Shown in pieces: positions 1 through 8,489 of a stretch of DNA of 51,873 nt; the first letter of the stretch is position 1, and every line of letters begins with the position of its first letter. This DNA comes from Specibacter cremeus. GTDB lineage: Bacteria; Actinomycetota; Actinomycetes; Actinomycetales; Micrococcaceae. The DNA lies in NCBI RefSeq assembly GCF_003946885.1, contig NZ_RWKQ01000032.1, forward strand, positions 1 through 51,873, written 5' to 3'. The translations under genes were made by a program, and so were the position numbers. Under the pieces are notes generated by a model. It was not told where the DNA came from. It made no database searches and saw only the letters and a list, made by a program, of their open reading frames with translations.

Positions 1-30
1 CCAGCGGGCCGCCCACGGCCCGGACGGGGT

Positions 31-82
31 ACGACAGCGAACCCCGCCCCTCCGAATTGCCCCTTGTTCAGCGCCCTCCTAG
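31..82. repeat. Left copy of a 52-bp terminal inverted repeat
   Basis: These 52 bases are the exact reverse complement of 51822-51873, the last bases of the window. The copy lies 8 bp beyond the mdh stop codon. Together with positions 25-30 it contains a 6-bp stem (CGGGGT / ACCCCG, 25-46) around a 10-base loop, with no T-run. Whether it is a dispersed genomic repeat or a contig-end artefact cannot be decided from the window. Confidence 0.9.
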
Positions 83-90
83 AACTGGTG

Positions 91-1089
91 CTAGAACAGG
101 CCCAGCGCCTGGACGCCCTGGCGTTCCTCGACGAGTTCGGCCACCGAGGCGTCGATGCGGGCACGGGAGAATACGTCGATGTCGAGCCCCTGGACGATCT
201 GGTAGGTCCCCGCCGCGGTCGTGACAGGGAACGAGCTGAACAGTCCCTCCGGTACCCCGTACGATCCATCGGACGGGACGACCATGGAAGTCCAATCTCC
301 GTCGGGCGTACCGTTCACCCACAGGCGCATGTGCTCGGTCGCCGCGTTCGCCGCCGACGCGGCGGAGGACGCGCCGCGCGCGGCGATGATCTCGGCGCCG
401 CGGTTGGCCACGCGCGGGATGAACTCGCCGCCGATCCAATCCCGTTCCACCAGTTCTGTGGCCGGGCGGCCGTCGACGAGCGCATGCGTCAGGTCGGGGT
501 ATTGCGAGGCGGAGTGGTTGCCCCAGATGGCCACATTCGTCACGGCCGCCACGGGTGCCGCCGTCTTCGCGGCCAGCTGGGCGACGGCCCGGTTGTGGTC
601 CAGCCGGGTCATGGCCGTGAAGCGCGACGCCGGGATGTCCGGGGCATGCGCGGATGCGATCAGGGCGTTGGTGTTGGCCGGATTTCCGACCACCACGACC
701 CGGACGTCATCGGCGGCGCCGTCATTGAGTGCCTTCCCCTGCACGGAGAAGATCCCGCCGTTGGCCGTCAACAGGTCGGCGCGCTCCATGCCTGGGCCGC
801 GGGGCCGGGAGCCCACCAGCAGGGCCAGGTTCGCGCCGTCGAACGCCCGTGCCGGGTCGTCAAAGACGTCCAGGCCGGCCACCAGCGGGAAGGCGCAGTC
901 GAGCAGTTCCAGGACGGTTCCCTCGGCGGCCTTGACCGCCGGCGGTATCTCCAACAGGTTCAGCCTGACACGGACATCCGGGCCCAGCATGGCACCCGAG
1001 GCGATGCGGAACAGCAGGGCGTAGCCGATCTGCCCGGCGGCGCCCGTGACGGTGACAGTGACGGGCGAACTTGCTGCGGCGGCATTCAT
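91..1089 (-). CDS. mdh: Malate dehydrogenase
   Basis: Predicted cytoplasmic NAD-dependent malate dehydrogenase (malate/oxaloacetate, TCA cycle), 332 residues, the usual size for the LDH-like type. The Rossmann motif GAAGQIGY is at residues 16-23, the substrate-binding loop segment with RPRGPGMER follows near residue 95, LDHNR is in the middle of the protein and the catalytic histidine lies in IWGNHS near residue 190. The ATG start is the only reasonable one before the Rossmann fold. It is divergent from the ArsR gene, with about 110 bp of shared upstream DNA. No truncation is seen. Confidence 0.95.
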   Translation of the reverse strand: MNAAAASSPVTVTVTGAAGQIGYALLFRIASGAMLGPDVRVRLNLLEIPPAVKAAEGTVLELLDCAFPLVAGLDVFDDPARAFDGANLALLVGSRPRGPGMERADLLTANGGIFSVQGKALNDGAADDVRVVVVGNPANTNALIASAHAPDIPASRFTAMTRLDHNRAVAQLAAKTAAPVAAVTNVAIWGNHSASQYPDLTHALVDGRPATELVERDWIGGEFIPRVANRGAEIIAARGASSAASAANAATEHMRLWVNGTPDGDWTSMVVPSDGSYGVPEGLFSSFPVTTAAGTYQIVQGLDIDVFSRARIDASVAELVEERQGVQALGLF

Positions 1090-1156
1090 GCGGCCAGTCT
1101 AGCCACGCCCGGCGGAATGCCCCAGACCCCTTGACACGGCCGTGCGTCGATGATTG

Positions 1157-1194
1157 TATTTAACGCATCAGTTAAATAACGGATAGGTTAAATA
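1157..1194. promoter_or_regulatory. Probable ArsR operator: three GTTAAATA half-sites
   Basis: An inverted repeat TATTTAAC (1157-1164) / GTTAAATA (1171-1178) with a 6-bp spacer is followed by a third, direct copy GTTAAATA at 1187-1194. The last copy ends 4 bp before the ATG of the ArsR gene and also supplies an AT-rich -10-like element. The layout suggests autorepression by the ArsR protein encoded immediately downstream. The binding role is inference; the repeats are seen. Confidence 0.7.
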
Positions 1195-1198
1195 CGAA

Positions 1199-1534
1199 AT
1201 GGCGACGGACCAGCTCAGCCTGATCTTCGGGGCCTTGGCGGATCCCACGCGGCGGGCCATCCTGGCCCGGCTCAGCGAGGGCGAGGCCACGGTCACCGAG
1301 CTGGCCGAGCCGTTCGACATTTCCCTCCCGGCCATCTCCCGGCACCTGAAGGTGCTGGAAACGGCCGGGCTCATCTCCCGCAGCCGGAACGCCCAGTGGC
1401 GCACCAGCCGGCTCGAGGCGGCACCCCTGAGGGACGTCGTCGCGTACATGGAGAAATACCGCCGGTTCTGGGACGAACGCCTGGTCCGGCTGGAACAGCA
1501 TCTGGAACGCATGCAACAGGAGGACCAATCATGA
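1199..1534 (+). CDS. ArsR-family winged-helix repressor
   Basis: A 111-residue ArsR/SmtB-type regulator. The winged helix covers roughly residues 5-85: DPTRRAILARLSEG begins the domain and PAISRHLKVLETAGLISR is the recognition helix and following wing. No paired cysteines of the metal-sensing kind are visible, so it is not obviously a metal sensor. It belongs to the subgroup commonly paired with an AHSA1/SRPBCC protein, and here the next gene is exactly that, overlapping by 4 bp (ATGA), so the two are translationally coupled. Three GTTAAATA sites sit directly upstream. Confidence 0.9.
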   Translation: MATDQLSLIFGALADPTRRAILARLSEGEATVTELAEPFDISLPAISRHLKVLETAGLISRSRNAQWRTSRLEAAPLRDVVAYMEKYRRFWDERLVRLEQHLERMQQEDQS

Positions 1535-2010
1535 GCGACACCCCCACAACCCTGCCCGGCGAAAGCATCGAAACGACCGCCAACACGCTGACCATCGTGC
1601 GCCGCCTCAACGCCCCGCGCGAACTCGTCTATGCGTCCTGGATCGACCCCGACCAGCTGGCCCAGTGGTGGGGCCCCGAGCACCTGCACACCCCGCGCGA
1701 GACCGTCACGATCGACCACCGCGTCGGCGGAACCTGGGCGGCTACCATGGTCATGGACGACTCCGGACAGGAGTTCCCGTCCGTCGGCCGCTTCACGCGC
1801 GTGGATCCGCCGAACGGCTTCTCGCTGCGCGAGGAGGCTGGCGGCCTGTTCCCGTTCGGCATGGAGATCCACGTGGACCTGGTTGACGACGGCGGCGTCA
1901 CCGTCATGACCATCCGGCAGAACTTCGAGACCGAGTCCTTCGACTTCGGTGATTCGTTGTCCGGGTGGAGCACGTCCCTGGAGAAGCTGCGCCGCCGGCT
2001 GGAGCGCTAG
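1531..2010 (+). CDS. SRPBCC (AHSA1-type) domain protein
   Basis: A 159-residue single-domain START/AHSA1 protein. The family signature is clear: LTIVRRLNAPRELVYASWIDPDQLAQWWGP near residues 20-47, VGGTW, then a C-terminal helix GWSTSLEKLRRRLE. The ligand is unknown. Its start codon overlaps the stop of the ArsR gene, so the pair forms a two-gene operon in which the SRPBCC protein probably binds a small hydrophobic molecule or otherwise acts with the regulator. That role is inference from the gene pairing. Confidence 0.88.
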   Translation: MSDTPTTLPGESIETTANTLTIVRRLNAPRELVYASWIDPDQLAQWWGPEHLHTPRETVTIDHRVGGTWAATMVMDDSGQEFPSVGRFTRVDPPNGFSLREEAGGLFPFGMEIHVDLVDDGGVTVMTIRQNFETESFDFGDSLSGWSTSLEKLRRRLER

Positions 2011-2078
2011 AAACCGGGACCCCAGCCGCCCGGGGCGCCCATGTCCGGTCCCGCGGCGGCTCGGGAGGATGCACGCCG

Positions 2079-3293
2079 TCACGAGCGCAGGCTCAGCGGC
2101 GGCTGGATTTCGGTGAAGCGCAGCCGGGCGCCGGGGGCAAGCTGCGCCGCCTTGCCCAGATCGGCCGAGACGACCACGCCGGCGACGGGGTAGCCGCCCG
2201 TGACGGGGTGGTCGGCCAGGAACAGCACCGGCTGCCCCGACGGCGGAACCTGGATGGCGCCGGCCACGGTGCCCTCGCTGGGGAGCTCCCCGGCCCTGGC
2301 CCGCCGCAGCGGCCGCCCGGCCAGCCGCAGTCCGATCCGGTTCGACTCCGGCGCCACCGTCCAGTCCCGCCCGGCCAAGCCCGACGTGCCGGCATCGAAC
2401 CAGGCGTCGCGCGGGCCGGCCACGTACCGCAGCACCGTCACCTCCGGCGGCGGGGGAGGCGGCGGCTCGGGGAACCCGACCGCAAGGCCCGGCCGGGCCG
2501 CGGCCACGGGCAGCCGGGCGCCGGCCGCCAACGGCGCCGGGCCCGTCCCCGACAACACGTCGGTGGCCCGGGATCCGAGAACGGCGGGCACGTCCAGGCC
2601 GCCGCGGACGGCCACGTAATTGCGGAAGCCGGGGCCCGCCGCCACCGCCAGCCGGTCACCGGTCGCCAAGGCGAGGGGCGCGTCGGTGGGCACCGCGACC
2701 GCGTCTCCGTCCGGCGTCGTGCGCGTCAGCGTCGCGCCCGCCCCGGTGACGGCGACGACCAGCGGCCCCACGGCCTCGATCACGAGTCCGCCCAGCACCG
2801 TCTCGAATGTGGCCGCGCCGGCGTCGTTGCCGACCAGCCGGTTGGCCCGGCGCAGCGCCCCGCGGTCCAGTGCCCCGGAGGCGGTGACGCCGAGGTCGGC
2901 CAGCCCGGGCCGGCCCAGGTCCTGGACGGTTGTCTGCGGCCCGGCGGAGCGGACCACGACAGCGCTGGCGGCGCTGCCGCCGCCGGAGGCCACCGGTGCG
3001 GCCGGCGGGGGCGCGGTCACGGTGGCGACATCCCGCACGGCGCGGAACCGGACACGATCGCCCGGGCGTACCAGGGCCGGGGCGGCCCGCGCGGGGTCCC
3101 ACATCCGGGCGTCCGCGCGACCGATCAGCTGCCAGCCGCCCGGCGACACGCCCGGATACACGGCCGAATAGCGGCCGGCAACGGCCACCGACCCGGCGGG
3201 CACCGCCGTGCGCGGCGTGGCCCGGCGCGGCACGTCGACGCCGAGGACGCCGCCGCTGAGGTACATGAACCCGGGCGCGAACCCCCCGAACAC
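2079..3293 (-). CDS. pxpC: 5-oxoprolinase subunit C with the C-terminal end of subunit B (downstream part of a frameshifted fusion)
   Basis: This frame encodes 404 residues: first the C-terminal third of a KipI/PxpB-type protein ([40 protein letters not shown], residues 1-85), then a complete KipA/PxpC biotin-dependent-carboxyltransferase-like domain ([47 protein letters not shown]). PxpB and PxpC work with PxpA in ATP-dependent cleavage of 5-oxoproline to glutamate. The missing first part of PxpB lies immediately upstream in another reading frame. The GTG at 3293 is only the first start codon after the frameshift, not a natural start. Fused PxpB-PxpC proteins are known in actinobacteria. Confidence 0.8.
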   Translation of the reverse strand: MFGGFAPGFMYLSGGVLGVDVPRRATPRTAVPAGSVAVAGRYSAVYPGVSPGGWQLIGRADARMWDPARAAPALVRPGDRVRFRAVRDVATVTAPPPAAPVASGGGSAASAVVVRSAGPQTTVQDLGRPGLADLGVTASGALDRGALRRANRLVGNDAGAATFETVLGGLVIEAVGPLVVAVTGAGATLTRTTPDGDAVAVPTDAPLALATGDRLAVAAGPGFRNYVAVRGGLDVPAVLGSRATDVLSGTGPAPLAAGARLPVAAARPGLAVGFPEPPPPPPPEVTVLRYVAGPRDAWFDAGTSGLAGRDWTVAPESNRIGLRLAGRPLRRARAGELPSEGTVAGAIQVPPSGQPVLFLADHPVTGGYPVAGVVVSADLGKAAQLAPGARLRFTEIQPPLSLRS

Positions 3294-3318
3294 GGCCGTC
3301 CACGGGCCGGCCGTGTGC

Positions 3319-3652
3319 CGGCGATGAGATTCTCGACGCCGACCCCCGCCAGCTGCGCCACGGCGGCCAGGTCCGCCCCGTCATAGGCGACGTCGATGGT
3401 GACGAGCGCGCCGGTCCGTTCCGGCGCCCGGGTCAGGTCGGCGGCGCGGACGGTGCCGGCGATGCGGCGCAGCGCGGCGGGCGAGCCGGCGCTGACCAAT
3501 ACGGTGCCGGCCGCCGCGACGACGTCCACCTGGTCCGGGTCCGGGGCCGCCAGCAGGACGGCGTGCAAGGCGAGCACCTCGTCGAGGTTGGCCAGTTCGA
3601 CCAGGAAGGCGAGGTCGCCGACCGGGCGGATGACGGGGCGTGCGCTGTTCAT
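3319..3652 (-). pseudogene. pxpB: N-terminal part of PxpB, out of frame with its C-terminal part
   Basis: Encodes IRPVGDLAFLVELANLDEV through [21 protein letters not shown], the N-terminal half of a KipI/PxpB protein, starting at ATG 3652 (an upstream GTG at 3685 is also possible). Near 3318-3322 the frame should continue with a segment reading roughly [14 protein letters not shown] but instead drifts into RPARGRPC. One missing base in the GCC-GG run restores the frame into the downstream pxpC entry. The 16-base segment around the pxpA stop (CTGAGCAGTGA) is also duplicated just upstream. Either a real inactivating frameshift or a sequencing error. Confidence 0.75.
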
Positions 3653-3688
3653 CGGCGCTCTGTCATCACTGCTCAGGTTCGTCACTGC

Positions 3689-4468
3689 TCAGGCGAAGCG
3701 GGCCACGGTGACGCCGGCGCCGTCCAGCGCCGCACGCACGGCCGCCGCCATCGCCACCGCCCCGGGCGTGTCACCGTGCACGCAGATGCTGCGCGCGTCG
3801 ACATCCACGGCGCTGCCGTCCCGGGCCGTGACCTGCCGGCGGACGGCAAGCCGCAGGGCCTGGTCGACGACGGCGCGCACGTCGGTCAGCACGGCGCCCG
3901 GGGTGCCTCGGGCCACGAGCGTGCCATCCGGGTTGTAGGCCCGGTCCGCGAACGCCTCACCCACCGTCGCCAGCCCGGCCTCATGGGCCACCCGCTCGAT
4001 CACGCTGCCCGGCAACACCACCAGCGGCAGACGGGGATCGACGGCCAGCACGGCCGCCGCGACGGCACGGGCCTGCGGCTCGTGGTGGACGATCGCGTTG
4101 TACAGGGCCCCGTGCGGTTTCACGTGCGTCACGGCCGTGCCCTCGGCCCGGGCCAGCGCCTGCAGCGCCCCGATCTGGTACACGAGGTCGTCGGTCAGCC
4201 CGGCCGGGTCACAGTCGATGAACCGGCGGCCGAACCCGGCCAGGTCCCGGTAGCCGGGGTGGGCGCCGACTGCGAGGCCGCCCCGGGCCGCCGCCGCGCA
4301 CGTGGCCCGGATGGTGCTCGGATCCCCGGCGTGGAAGCCGCACGCGACGTTCACGCTCGTGACCGACGCCATGATCCGGGCGTCGTCGCCGAACGTCCAA
4401 GGCCCGAACGACTCGCCCACATCGCTGTTCAGGTCAATGGTGTTCCGGTTGTTGCTGTCCAGTTGCAT
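3689..4468 (-). CDS. pxpA: 5-oxoprolinase subunit A (LamB/YcsF family)
   Basis: A 259-residue LamB/YcsF protein, full family length. Diagnostic stretches are [14 protein letters not shown] (residues 11-24), [39 protein letters not shown] and [13 protein letters not shown]. With PxpB and PxpC it forms the ATP-dependent 5-oxoprolinase that recycles 5-oxoproline to glutamate in the cytoplasm. It is the first gene of the pxpA-pxpBC transcription unit; its stop is only a few bases before the pxpB start region. Because the partner gene is frameshifted, the complex may be non-functional in this strain. Confidence 0.93.
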   Translation of the reverse strand: MQLDSNNRNTIDLNSDVGESFGPWTFGDDARIMASVTSVNVACGFHAGDPSTIRATCAAAARGGLAVGAHPGYRDLAGFGRRFIDCDPAGLTDDLVYQIGALQALARAEGTAVTHVKPHGALYNAIVHHEPQARAVAAAVLAVDPRLPLVVLPGSVIERVAHEAGLATVGEAFADRAYNPDGTLVARGTPGAVLTDVRAVVDQALRLAVRRQVTARDGSAVDVDARSICVHGDTPGAVAMAAAVRAALDGAGVTVARFA

Positions 4469-4641
4469 GGTTGGCGTGCCTCATCCCTTCCCCGGTGTGG
4501 CGGCGTGCCGCGGGGCCCCGCCGGACTCCCAGTCTGCCACCCCGCCACCCGACCCGCCCGGAATCGCGTGTTCGAACGAAGACGTCCGGTAGCATTGACG
4601 GTGTTGGGGTCTCAATTTAAAGTTCCAGGGGGGACTTCTAT

Positions 4642-4833
4642 ATGCCTTGGTGGTCGGTGCTCCTCATCCTTGTTGCGGCGTGGGTGGTCATTGTGCTGGG
4701 CATCGTCGCCTTCATGATCGGTGCCTCCCGTGGCCGCGCCCGCGAACGGGCCGCGCAACATGACCGGCCCGTCGACGCATCGGTTCCGGCCGGCGCCGTG
4801 CAGGCCCGCGCCAAGCGGTCCAAGGTTTCGTAG
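4642..4833 (+). CDS. Small single-span membrane protein
   Basis: A 63-residue protein with one hydrophobic helix, LLILVAAWVVIVLGIVAFMI (about residues 7-26), preceded by few charges and followed by an Arg/Lys-rich tail (GASRGRARERAA, RAKRSKVS), so the tail should be cytoplasmic. A purine-rich ribosome binding site (GGGGGG) sits 8 nt before the ATG. No recognised family. It stands alone between the divergent pxp operon and a DHFR-like gene. Confidence 0.7.
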   Translation: MPWWSVLLILVAAWVVIVLGIVAFMIGASRGRARERAAQHDRPVDASVPAGAVQARAKRSKVS

Positions 4834-4921
4834 CTGCCGGCCGGCCGGTAGCAGCCCGTTCGCGCGGAAACCCTTCGCAGGAGTCCAGTACGCGCGTACC
4901 GTGGACTGGGGCAACTGTGGA

Positions 4922-4949
4922 TCGGGACAGAAGTGTCGGGACAGTAGTG
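4922..4949. repeat. Two tandem 14-bp repeats
   Basis: TCGGGACAGAAGTG (4922-4935) is followed directly by TCGGGACAGTAGTG (4936-4949), one mismatch, in the leader region just before the DHFR-like gene. Could be a small duplication or a pair of regulator sites; nothing in the sequence decides. Confidence 0.6.
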
Positions 4950-4968
4950 TCGAGGGACGGGGCAGGCC

Positions 4969-5550
4969 ATGCGGAAACTCTCGGTAGTGAACAATGTGAC
5001 GCTCGACGGCGTCATGCAGGCCCCGGGCCGGCCCGACGAGGACACCCGGGGCGGCTTCGGCCACGGCGGGTGGGCGGGCCCGTACAACGACCCGGTCATG
5101 GGCGAGTACATGGCCAAGGGCATGGCCAGCGGGGCGGACCTGCTGTTCGGCCGGCGCACGTGGGAGGACTTCTCCCGCGTCTGGCCCAACCAGCCGGGCA
5201 ACCCGTTCTCGGAGCTGCTCGACCGGGTGCGCAAGTTCGTCGCGTCCCGCACGCTCGTCGAACCCCTCGGCTGGCAGAACTCCGTGCTGCTGGCCGGGGA
5301 TGCGGCGCAGTCCGTCGCCGCGCTGAAGCAGACCGACGGACCGGACCTGGTGGTGCTCGGCAGCGGGGACCTGTTGCAGACGCTCCTGCGCGCGGGGCTG
5401 GTCGACACCATGACGCTCTCGATCCACCCCCTGGTGCTGGGCGAGGGGCGCAAGTTGTTCACGGACGAGCTGGCCCGCACCGCGCTGCGGCTGGAGGATT
5501 CCGTGGTGACGACCACCGGCGTCGTCATTGCCACGTACACCCCGGTGTGA
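4969..5550 (+). CDS. Dihydrofolate reductase-like (RibD C-terminal domain) protein
   Basis: A 193-residue stand-alone RibD-C/DHFR-fold reductase. Seen: MRKLSVVNNVTLDGVMQAPG at the N-terminus, LLFGRRTWEDF near residue 60, LVVLGSGDLLQTLLRAGLVD and LSIHPLVLGEGRKLF in the second half. Members are NAD(P)H-dependent reductases of unknown substrate; the gene is not the folate-pathway folA. It ends 1 bp before the bioD stop codon on the other strand, so the two genes are convergent and unrelated in transcription. Confidence 0.87.
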   Translation: MRKLSVVNNVTLDGVMQAPGRPDEDTRGGFGHGGWAGPYNDPVMGEYMAKGMASGADLLFGRRTWEDFSRVWPNQPGNPFSELLDRVRKFVASRTLVEPLGWQNSVLLAGDAAQSVAALKQTDGPDLVVLGSGDLLQTLLRAGLVDTMTLSIHPLVLGEGRKLFTDELARTALRLEDSVVTTTGVVIATYTPV

Positions 5551-5551
5551 G

Positions 5552-6265
5552 TCACGGGGACAGCAATGCCTCCACGCCCGGGACCAGCCAAGAGCGGGAA
5601 CGATGGCGGAAGTCGCCGGGCGGGAGCCGCGCGGCGTGCTCGGGCAGACGGCCCAGCACCGGGACGTCCAGGGAATTGAAATGGGCCAGGTTCGAGCGTT
5701 CCACCGCCGAGGGGCGCGCCGGCCATGCCCCGACCACGACCCCGCCGACGCGCAGGCCGCGGGTTCGCAGCGCCTCCAATGTCAGCAGGGTGTGATTCAG
5801 CGTGCCGAGCGCACTCCGGCACACCACCACGGTGGCCGCGTCGGGGAAGTGCGCGGCGAGGTCCGCGATCGTGTGCCCGGCGCCGTCCAACGCCACGAGC
5901 AGCCCGCCGGCGCCCTCCACCAGGACCGTGTCATGCGCCGCCGCCAGCGCGCGGATGCGTGCGACGTGCCAGGCCAGCGGCGGCAGTGCGGCCCGTTCGG
6001 CGGTGGCGGCGGCTGCCGGGGCCATGGGTTCGCGCAGCCGCACCCCCTCATGGACGGAGGTGACGCCGGCCAGCCGCCGGACCTCGCCCATGTCGCCGGG
6101 ATCGGCCGGGCCCACGCCGGTCTGCGCCGGCTTGTAGACGGCCACGCGGGAACCGCCGGCCGACAACACCGCGGCGAGGGCCGCCGTCGTCACCGTCTTG
6201 CCCACGTCCGTATCGGTTCCGGTGATGAACGTCACCGCCGGCAGGGCCGCGACCCAGGCGGTCAT
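5552..6265 (-). CDS. bioD: Dethiobiotin synthetase
   Basis: Predicted 237-residue ATP-dependent dethiobiotin synthetase, converting 7,8-diaminopelargonate plus CO2 to dethiobiotin. The P-loop GTDTDVGKT is at about residues 16-24, YKPAQTG follows near residue 45, and VEGAGGLLV marks the switch region. The ATG overlaps the stop of the upstream P450 gene (ATGA), which fixes the start. It is the last gene of the bioB-bioA-bioF-P450-bioD operon. Confidence 0.95.
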   Translation of the reverse strand: MTAWVAALPAVTFITGTDTDVGKTVTTAALAAVLSAGGSRVAVYKPAQTGVGPADPGDMGEVRRLAGVTSVHEGVRLREPMAPAAAATAERAALPPLAWHVARIRALAAAHDTVLVEGAGGLLVALDGAGHTIADLAAHFPDAATVVVCRSALGTLNHTLLTLEALRTRGLRVGGVVVGAWPARPSAVERSNLAHFNSLDVPVLGRLPEHAARLPPGDFRHRSRSWLVPGVEALLSP

Positions 6266-7347
6266 CGCGGGCCCCTGGCGGCCAGGACGGTGGTCGGGGC
6301 CTGGAACGACAGCAGCCGCAGCCAGTCGGGTGCGGGGCCGGCGGGGTGCAGGTCCGGGTATGCGGCGGCGGTTTCGGCCACGACGAGCGCCGTCTCCAGC
6401 TCCGCCAGTTTGGCGCCCAGGCAGCGGTGCAGGCCGTGGCCGAACGCGAGCGAATACGCGGTCGGCCCGGCGTCCTCGCCGTGGCGTCCGCTGAGCTCGA
6501 GCAGGATTTCGGCGCCGGCCGGCAGCGCCGTCCCGTCCAGTACGGTCTCGCGCACCGCCTGCCGCCGCCATGTGTGTACGGAGGATTCCGTGGCCAGCAC
6601 GTGCCGGACGTGGGCGGTGGCGGCGGCAGGATCGGCCAGGCCGGGCCACCCGGCGTCCGCAAGTCCACGGAACAGGGCGGTGCTGATCAGCTGCGACGTG
6701 GTCTCCTGGCCCGCGATCACCAGGAAGTAGCCCAGCGAGCAGACCTCCTCGGTTGTCAATCCGGCGCCATGCAGCACGCCGAACAGGGAATCGCGCCCCC
6801 GGCTTGCCAGCACTTCCCCGCGCAACCAGAGGTGGAATTCGGCGGCGCTGCGGGCAAGCTCCACCTGGCGTTCGGTGTCCGGCCAACCCCAGAACAGTTC
6901 CAGCGAATCCCGGCTCCAGCGCTTCAGGACGTCCAGCTCCGGGTTGGGCTGGCCCGTCAACGCGGCCATGATGATCGGCGGGATCGGTGCGGCCACGGCC
7001 CGGACCAGGTCCACGGGGCCCACGGCCAGCGCCGCCTCAAGCCCGGTCAGCCGCTCACGGGCCAGCTCGCGCACCTGCGGGGCGATCCGGGCGACCTTCG
7101 CGGGCGTGAAGAACGCCCCCACCAGCTTGCGGACGGCACGGTGCCGGGCGCCCGTCGCCGAGGCCAGCACGGGTGGCAGCGCAAACCGGGCCCGGCTGAG
7201 GATGCGCAGGGCGGGCGGGGCCAGCGGCACCACCGAGGTCAGGGCGTTCGTCGGGGCGAAGTCGTCGCTGCGGCGCATGACCTCCCGGACGGCGTCCGGC
7301 TCACCGACCACGGTATACGGCGCCGTGGGTGTCATTGCGTCAGTCAC
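6262..7347 (-). CDS. Atypical cytochrome P450 inside the biotin operon
   Basis: A 361-residue P450, shorter than the usual 400 or so. Seen: the C-helix segment ARHRAVRKLVGAFFTP, the I-helix AGQETT near residue 210, and the heme-binding loop FGHGLHRCLG with Cys near residue 307. By eye the K-helix, normally containing ExxR, aligns to HVRHVLATESSVHTWRR, so the Glu and Arg are replaced (HVLA), and the meander between K-helix and heme loop is about a dozen residues short. GTGA overlap with bioF and ATGA overlap with bioD make it a true operon member. By analogy with Bacillus BioI it may make the pimeloyl precursor; this is inference. Confidence 0.85.
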   Translation of the reverse strand: MTDAMTPTAPYTVVGEPDAVREVMRRSDDFAPTNALTSVVPLAPPALRILSRARFALPPVLASATGARHRAVRKLVGAFFTPAKVARIAPQVRELARERLTGLEAALAVGPVDLVRAVAAPIPPIIMAALTGQPNPELDVLKRWSRDSLELFWGWPDTERQVELARSAAEFHLWLRGEVLASRGRDSLFGVLHGAGLTTEEVCSLGYFLVIAGQETTSQLISTALFRGLADAGWPGLADPAAATAHVRHVLATESSVHTWRRQAVRETVLDGTALPAGAEILLELSGRHGEDAGPTAYSLAFGHGLHRCLGAKLAELETALVVAETAAAYPDLHPAGPAPDWLRLLSFQAPTTVLAARGPR

Positions 7348-8489
7348 GGCGCCGCCACCCCGATGGCGTCAGCCACCAGCGCGGCCGCACGGCGCACGTC
7401 CGCCGTCGTGAGGTCCGCCCGGGCGGTGAGCCGCAGCCGGGACACGCCGTCGGGCACGCTGGGCGGCCGGAAGCAGCCCACCAGGACGCCCGCGTCGTGG
7501 AGGGCGGCCGCCAACTCCAGCGCCGTGCCCGCCGAATGGACCGGAACGGACTGCACGGCGCCGGCCGCCGGGAGGACCCCGCAGCCGGCGGCCAACACCC
7601 CGGCATTGGCCAGGACGCGCCCGGCCAGCGCGGGCTCGGCCAGCACGATCCGGCAGGCCTGTGCCGCCGCGGCCGCCGACGCCGGTGCCAGGCCGGTGTC
7701 GAAGATGAACGTCCGGGCGGTGTTCACCAGGTGTTCGCGCAGCCCGGCCGAGCCCAGCACGGCGCCGCCCTGCGAGCCCAGCGCCTTTGACAACGTGGCC
7801 GTGAGCGCCACATGCGGGCTCCCGGACAGGCCCGCCGCATAGACGGCCCCGCGCCCGTGCCCGGCCACGCCGATGCCGTGCGCCTCGTCGACGAGCAGCA
7901 ACGCATCATGCTCGGCGCACACCGCGGCCAACGCGGGCAGGTCCGCCGCGTCGCCCAGCACCGAATAGATGGACTCGACGACGACGACGGCACGCGGCTG
8001 GGCGCGCCCGGCCAGGGCCGCACGGACCGCCCCGATGTCATTGTGCGGCACGGCCTGCACGGGGGACCGGGACAGCCGGGCGGCGTCGATGAGCGAGGCA
8101 TGAACATGGGCGTCGAGGACCAGCAGCGTCCCCGGCCCGCCCAGCGCCGTGAGCACGCCAAGATTGGCCGCGTACCCGCTGGAGAACACCAGCGCGGCCG
8201 GCTGGCCGGTGAGCGTGCACAGCTGCTCCTCCAGGTCCGCATGCGCCGCCGTCGTGCCGCAAACCACCCGAGACGCCCGGGCGCCGGCGCCGTGCCGGCG
8301 GAGGGCGCCGACGGCCGCGTCGATGAGACGCGGATCGGCGGACAGGCCCAGGTAGTCGTTGGACGCCAGATCCAGCAGGGGCCGTGCGGAATCGGGGGGT
8401 GTCGCCGCGCGGACCAGCCCGCGCCGGCGGCGCACCCGCGCACGCGAATCCAGCCACGCGTCCAGGGCGGACGGGGGAGTGCCGGCCAT
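7344..8489 (-). CDS. bioF: 8-amino-7-oxononanoate synthase
   Basis: A 381-residue PLP enzyme of the alpha-oxoamine synthase family, joining pimeloyl thioester and alanine. Seen: LLDLASNDYLGLSADPRL near residue 40, HGAGARASRVVCGTTAAHADLE, VDEAHGIGVAGHGRG and the PLP lysine in TATLSKALGSQGG. The start ATG shares one base with the bioA stop (TGATG), and the stop overlaps the P450 start (GTGA). The continuing open frame upstream inside bioA is an overlap shadow, not part of this protein. Confidence 0.95.
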   Translation of the reverse strand: MAGTPPSALDAWLDSRARVRRRRGLVRAATPPDSARPLLDLASNDYLGLSADPRLIDAAVGALRRHGAGARASRVVCGTTAAHADLEEQLCTLTGQPAALVFSSGYAANLGVLTALGGPGTLLVLDAHVHASLIDAARLSRSPVQAVPHNDIGAVRAALAGRAQPRAVVVVESIYSVLGDAADLPALAAVCAEHDALLLVDEAHGIGVAGHGRGAVYAAGLSGSPHVALTATLSKALGSQGGAVLGSAGLREHLVNTARTFIFDTGLAPASAAAAAQACRIVLAEPALAGRVLANAGVLAAGCGVLPAAGAVQSVPVHSAGTALELAAALHDAGVLVGCFRPPSVPDGVSRLRLTARADLTTADVRRAAALVADAIGVAAP

